NCBI GenBank assembly: GCA_023391895.1
Contig: JAEWAC010000448.1
Location: forward strand, 1-13,103
Direction: 5' to 3'
DNA: 13,103 bases
Source of the DNA: Bacteroidota bacterium
Lineage (GTDB): Bacteria; Bacteroidota; Bacteroidia; Chitinophagales; Chitinophagaceae
A program made the translations under genes and the position numbers. Shown here piece by piece: positions 11,591 to 13,103 of this stretch; the stretch's first letter is position 1; each line of letters opens with the position of its first letter. Under the pieces are notes generated by a model. The model was not told the DNA's origin, searched no databases, and saw nothing but the letters and a program-made list of their open reading frames with translations.

Positions 11591-13103
11591 ATGCAACACA
11601 AAATTACCTTAAAAGTGCTGCCATCAGAAGCAGCCCACGACGCTACGCTCAAACAGTTACTGGCACAGGCTACGGCCACCCAACCTGCCCGGATAACTGG
11701 CTATAACATTTTAAAAAAGTCAGTTGATGCCCGTGGCCGCCAGGTCTGGATTCAATTAACCGTTCAGGTATTTATTGACGAGCCTTTTCAACCAGCGGAA
11801 CTGATTCCACTGCAACTAAAAGAGGTGCATCATGCCGCTCGCCAGGTTATTGTAATTGGCGCGGGATCAGCAGGTCTGTTTGCCGCCCTGCGCCTGATAG
11901 AACAAGGCATTAAACCCATTGTGCTGGAAAGAGGCAAAGATGTAAGGGCCCGCCGCCGCGACCTGGCGGCCATGAACAAAGAAGGCGTGGTGAATACAGA
12001 AAGCAACTATTGTTTTGGCGAAGGTGGTGCCGGTACGTATAGCGATGGAAAATTATATACCCGCAGCAACAAGCGGGGCGACGTGCAGCGCATCCTCAGC
12101 ATACTGGTACACTTTGGTGCCGATGAAAAAATTTTATACGAAGCGCATCCGCATATCGGCACCAACAAGCTGCCCCACATTATTACCGCCATACGCGAAA
12201 AAATAATCGAATGTGGCGGCACCGTTTTGTTTGAAAAAAAAGTGGTGGATCTTATCCTTCACAACAACGAAATACGAGGCGTAAAAACAGCCGATGGCGA
12301 CAGCATTTTTGCAGCAGACGTAATACTGGCAACCGGTCATTCGGCCCGCGATATTTTTCAACTGCTGCATGATAAAAGAATTGCCATCGAGTTCAAACCT
12401 TTTGCCCTGGGGGTGCGGGTGGAGCATCCGCAGGCCCTGATCGACTCGGCACAATACCACTGCAATGTGCGGGGCGAACACCTGCCGCCGGCCTCTTACA
12501 GCCTGGTGCAACAGGTGAACGGCAAAGGCGTGTTTTCGTTCTGCATGTGCCCGGGCGGCATTATTGCACCGGCGGCTACCGCACCCGGCGAGGTTGTGGT
12601 CAACGGCTGGTCGCCCTCCAAGCGCAATAATCCTTATGCCAACAGCGGCATCGTGGTGAGCGTGGACGAAAAAAATATACAGCCTTTTAAAAAGTGGGGA
12701 GCCCTGGCCGGTATGCATTTTCAGCAATCCGTAGAGCAAAAGGCATTTACGGCCGGCGGCGGACAGCTGGTGGCTCCGGCCCAGCGCCTGGTGGATTTTA
12801 CCCAAAATATCACCTCCGCCTCCCTGCCCGATTGCAGTTACCTGCCGGGTATTCACGCTGCCGATTTGCGCTACGTATTGCCGTCATTTGTATACCAGTC
12901 TTTACAGGAAGCGTTTAAAGAGTTTGGCAAAAAAATGAAAGGCTATTATACCAACGAGGCCGTAGTAGTGGCTACCGAATCCAGAACTTCATCGCCAGTG
13001 CGGATACCCCGCGATCCGATATCGCTGGAGCACCCGCACATCAAAGGGCTTTACCCCTGCGCGGAAGGTGCCGGCTATGCAGGTGGCATTGTCAGTGCGG
13101 CCA
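11591..13103 (+). CDS. FAD-dependent dehydrogenase/oxidoreductase (COG2509-like), 3' end missing
   Basis: The frame is open from ATG 11591 to the right edge, giving 504 residues. Residues 1-82 form a small N-terminal domain (HKITLKVLPSEAAHDATL, then a GYNILKKSVDARGRQVWIQL segment) typical of this family. A Rossmann FAD-binding site follows: QVIVIGAGSAGLFAALRL (85-102; G90xG92xxG95) with the acidic ribose ligand in PIVLERGKDV. Next come GEGGAGTYSDGKLYTR and an ATGHSARDIFQLL segment, and the end LYPCAEGAGYAGGIVSAA is the C-terminal FAD-contact motif. The family usually ends about 15-25 residues later, so only a short piece is missing. It is predicted to be cytosolic; the electron donor and substrate of this group are not established. 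It diverges from the 5'-nucleotidase pair with 173 bases between. GC content is clearly higher than in the accessory region to the left. Confidence 0.88.
   Translation, partial: MQHKITLKVLPSEAAHDATLKQLLAQATATQPARITGYNILKKSVDARGRQVWIQLTVQVFIDEPFQPAELIPLQLKEVHHAARQVIVIGAGSAGLFAALRLIEQGIKPIVLERGKDVRARRRDLAAMNKEGVVNTESNYCFGEGGAGTYSDGKLYTRSNKRGDVQRILSILVHFGADEKILYEAHPHIGTNKLPHIITAIREKIIECGGTVLFEKKVVDLILHNNEIRGVKTADGDSIFAADVILATGHSARDIFQLLHDKRIAIEFKPFALGVRVEHPQALIDSAQYHCNVRGEHLPPASYSLVQQVNGKGVFSFCMCPGGIIAPAATAPGEVVVNGWSPSKRNNPYANSGIVVSVDEKNIQPFKKWGALAGMHFQQSVEQKAFTAGGGQLVAPAQRLVDFTQNITSASLPDCSYLPGIHAADLRYVLPSFVYQSLQEAFKEFGKKMKGYYTNEAVVVATESRTSSPVRIPRDPISLEHPHIKGLYPCAEGAGYAGGIVSAA

Noticed and set aside
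12134..12856. 240-codon minus-strand frame
   Set aside because: It lies opposite the FAD-dependent dehydrogenase, whose motifs are unmistakable; long antisense frames are expected in this GC-rich coding region.
1..13103. CRISPR arrays, insertion sequences, integrases, transposases
   Set aside because: No regularly spaced repeats, terminal inverted repeats or recombinase motifs were seen; the tRNA fragment alone does not prove a mobile element.

Overview
The window looks like a Bacteroidota chromosome, probably from the Chitinophagaceae or a close relative. The signs are A-rich translation starts, several promoter -7 elements of the Bacteroidota form TAnnTTTG, a Bacteroidota-style DnaA, and a 5'-nucleotidase split over two adjacent genes. 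The genus is not determined, and all family names come from reading the translations, not from searches.

Left edge (1-767): a cut-off minus-strand gene for a membrane-anchored coiled-coil protein, perhaps preceded by a tiny hydrophobic peptide. The rest is non-coding and holds a minus-strand terminator with no recognisable gene before it.

Defence operon (780-3830): five tightly packed plus-strand genes. They are a LexA/S24-type self-cleaving repressor, a DUF2188 protein, a three-helix membrane protein of the Pycsar effector family (PycTM), a class III nucleotide cyclase of the Pycsar type (PycC), and a small E2 ubiquitin-conjugating-like protein with a conserved Cys. Gaps are 11 and 23 bases, then overlaps of 4 and 8 bases. 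A palindrome sits on the predicted promoter of the repressor. The suggested logic is that phage infection activates PycC, which makes a cyclic pyrimidine nucleotide; PycTM then damages the membrane; the repressor controls expression; and the E2-like protein may modify or prime the cyclase, as E2 proteins do for CD-NTases in type II CBASS. The E2 plus Pycsar pairing under a LexA-like switch is the most interesting item here.

Accessory stretch (3853-7800): two divergent DUF3800-type genes with a palindrome-rich spacer, an unrecognised HExxH zincin-like protein, and a non-coding stretch with an inverted copy of the 5' half of the nearby tRNA-Pro.

Core stretch (7762-13103): on the minus strand, a tRNA-Ser(GCT)/tRNA-Pro(TGG) unit with its own promoter and strong terminator, then dnaA with a clear terminator, then a split 5'-nucleotidase (lipoprotein C-terminal domain first, Tat-exported metallophosphatase domain second). 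On the plus strand, a FAD-dependent dehydrogenase runs off the right edge.
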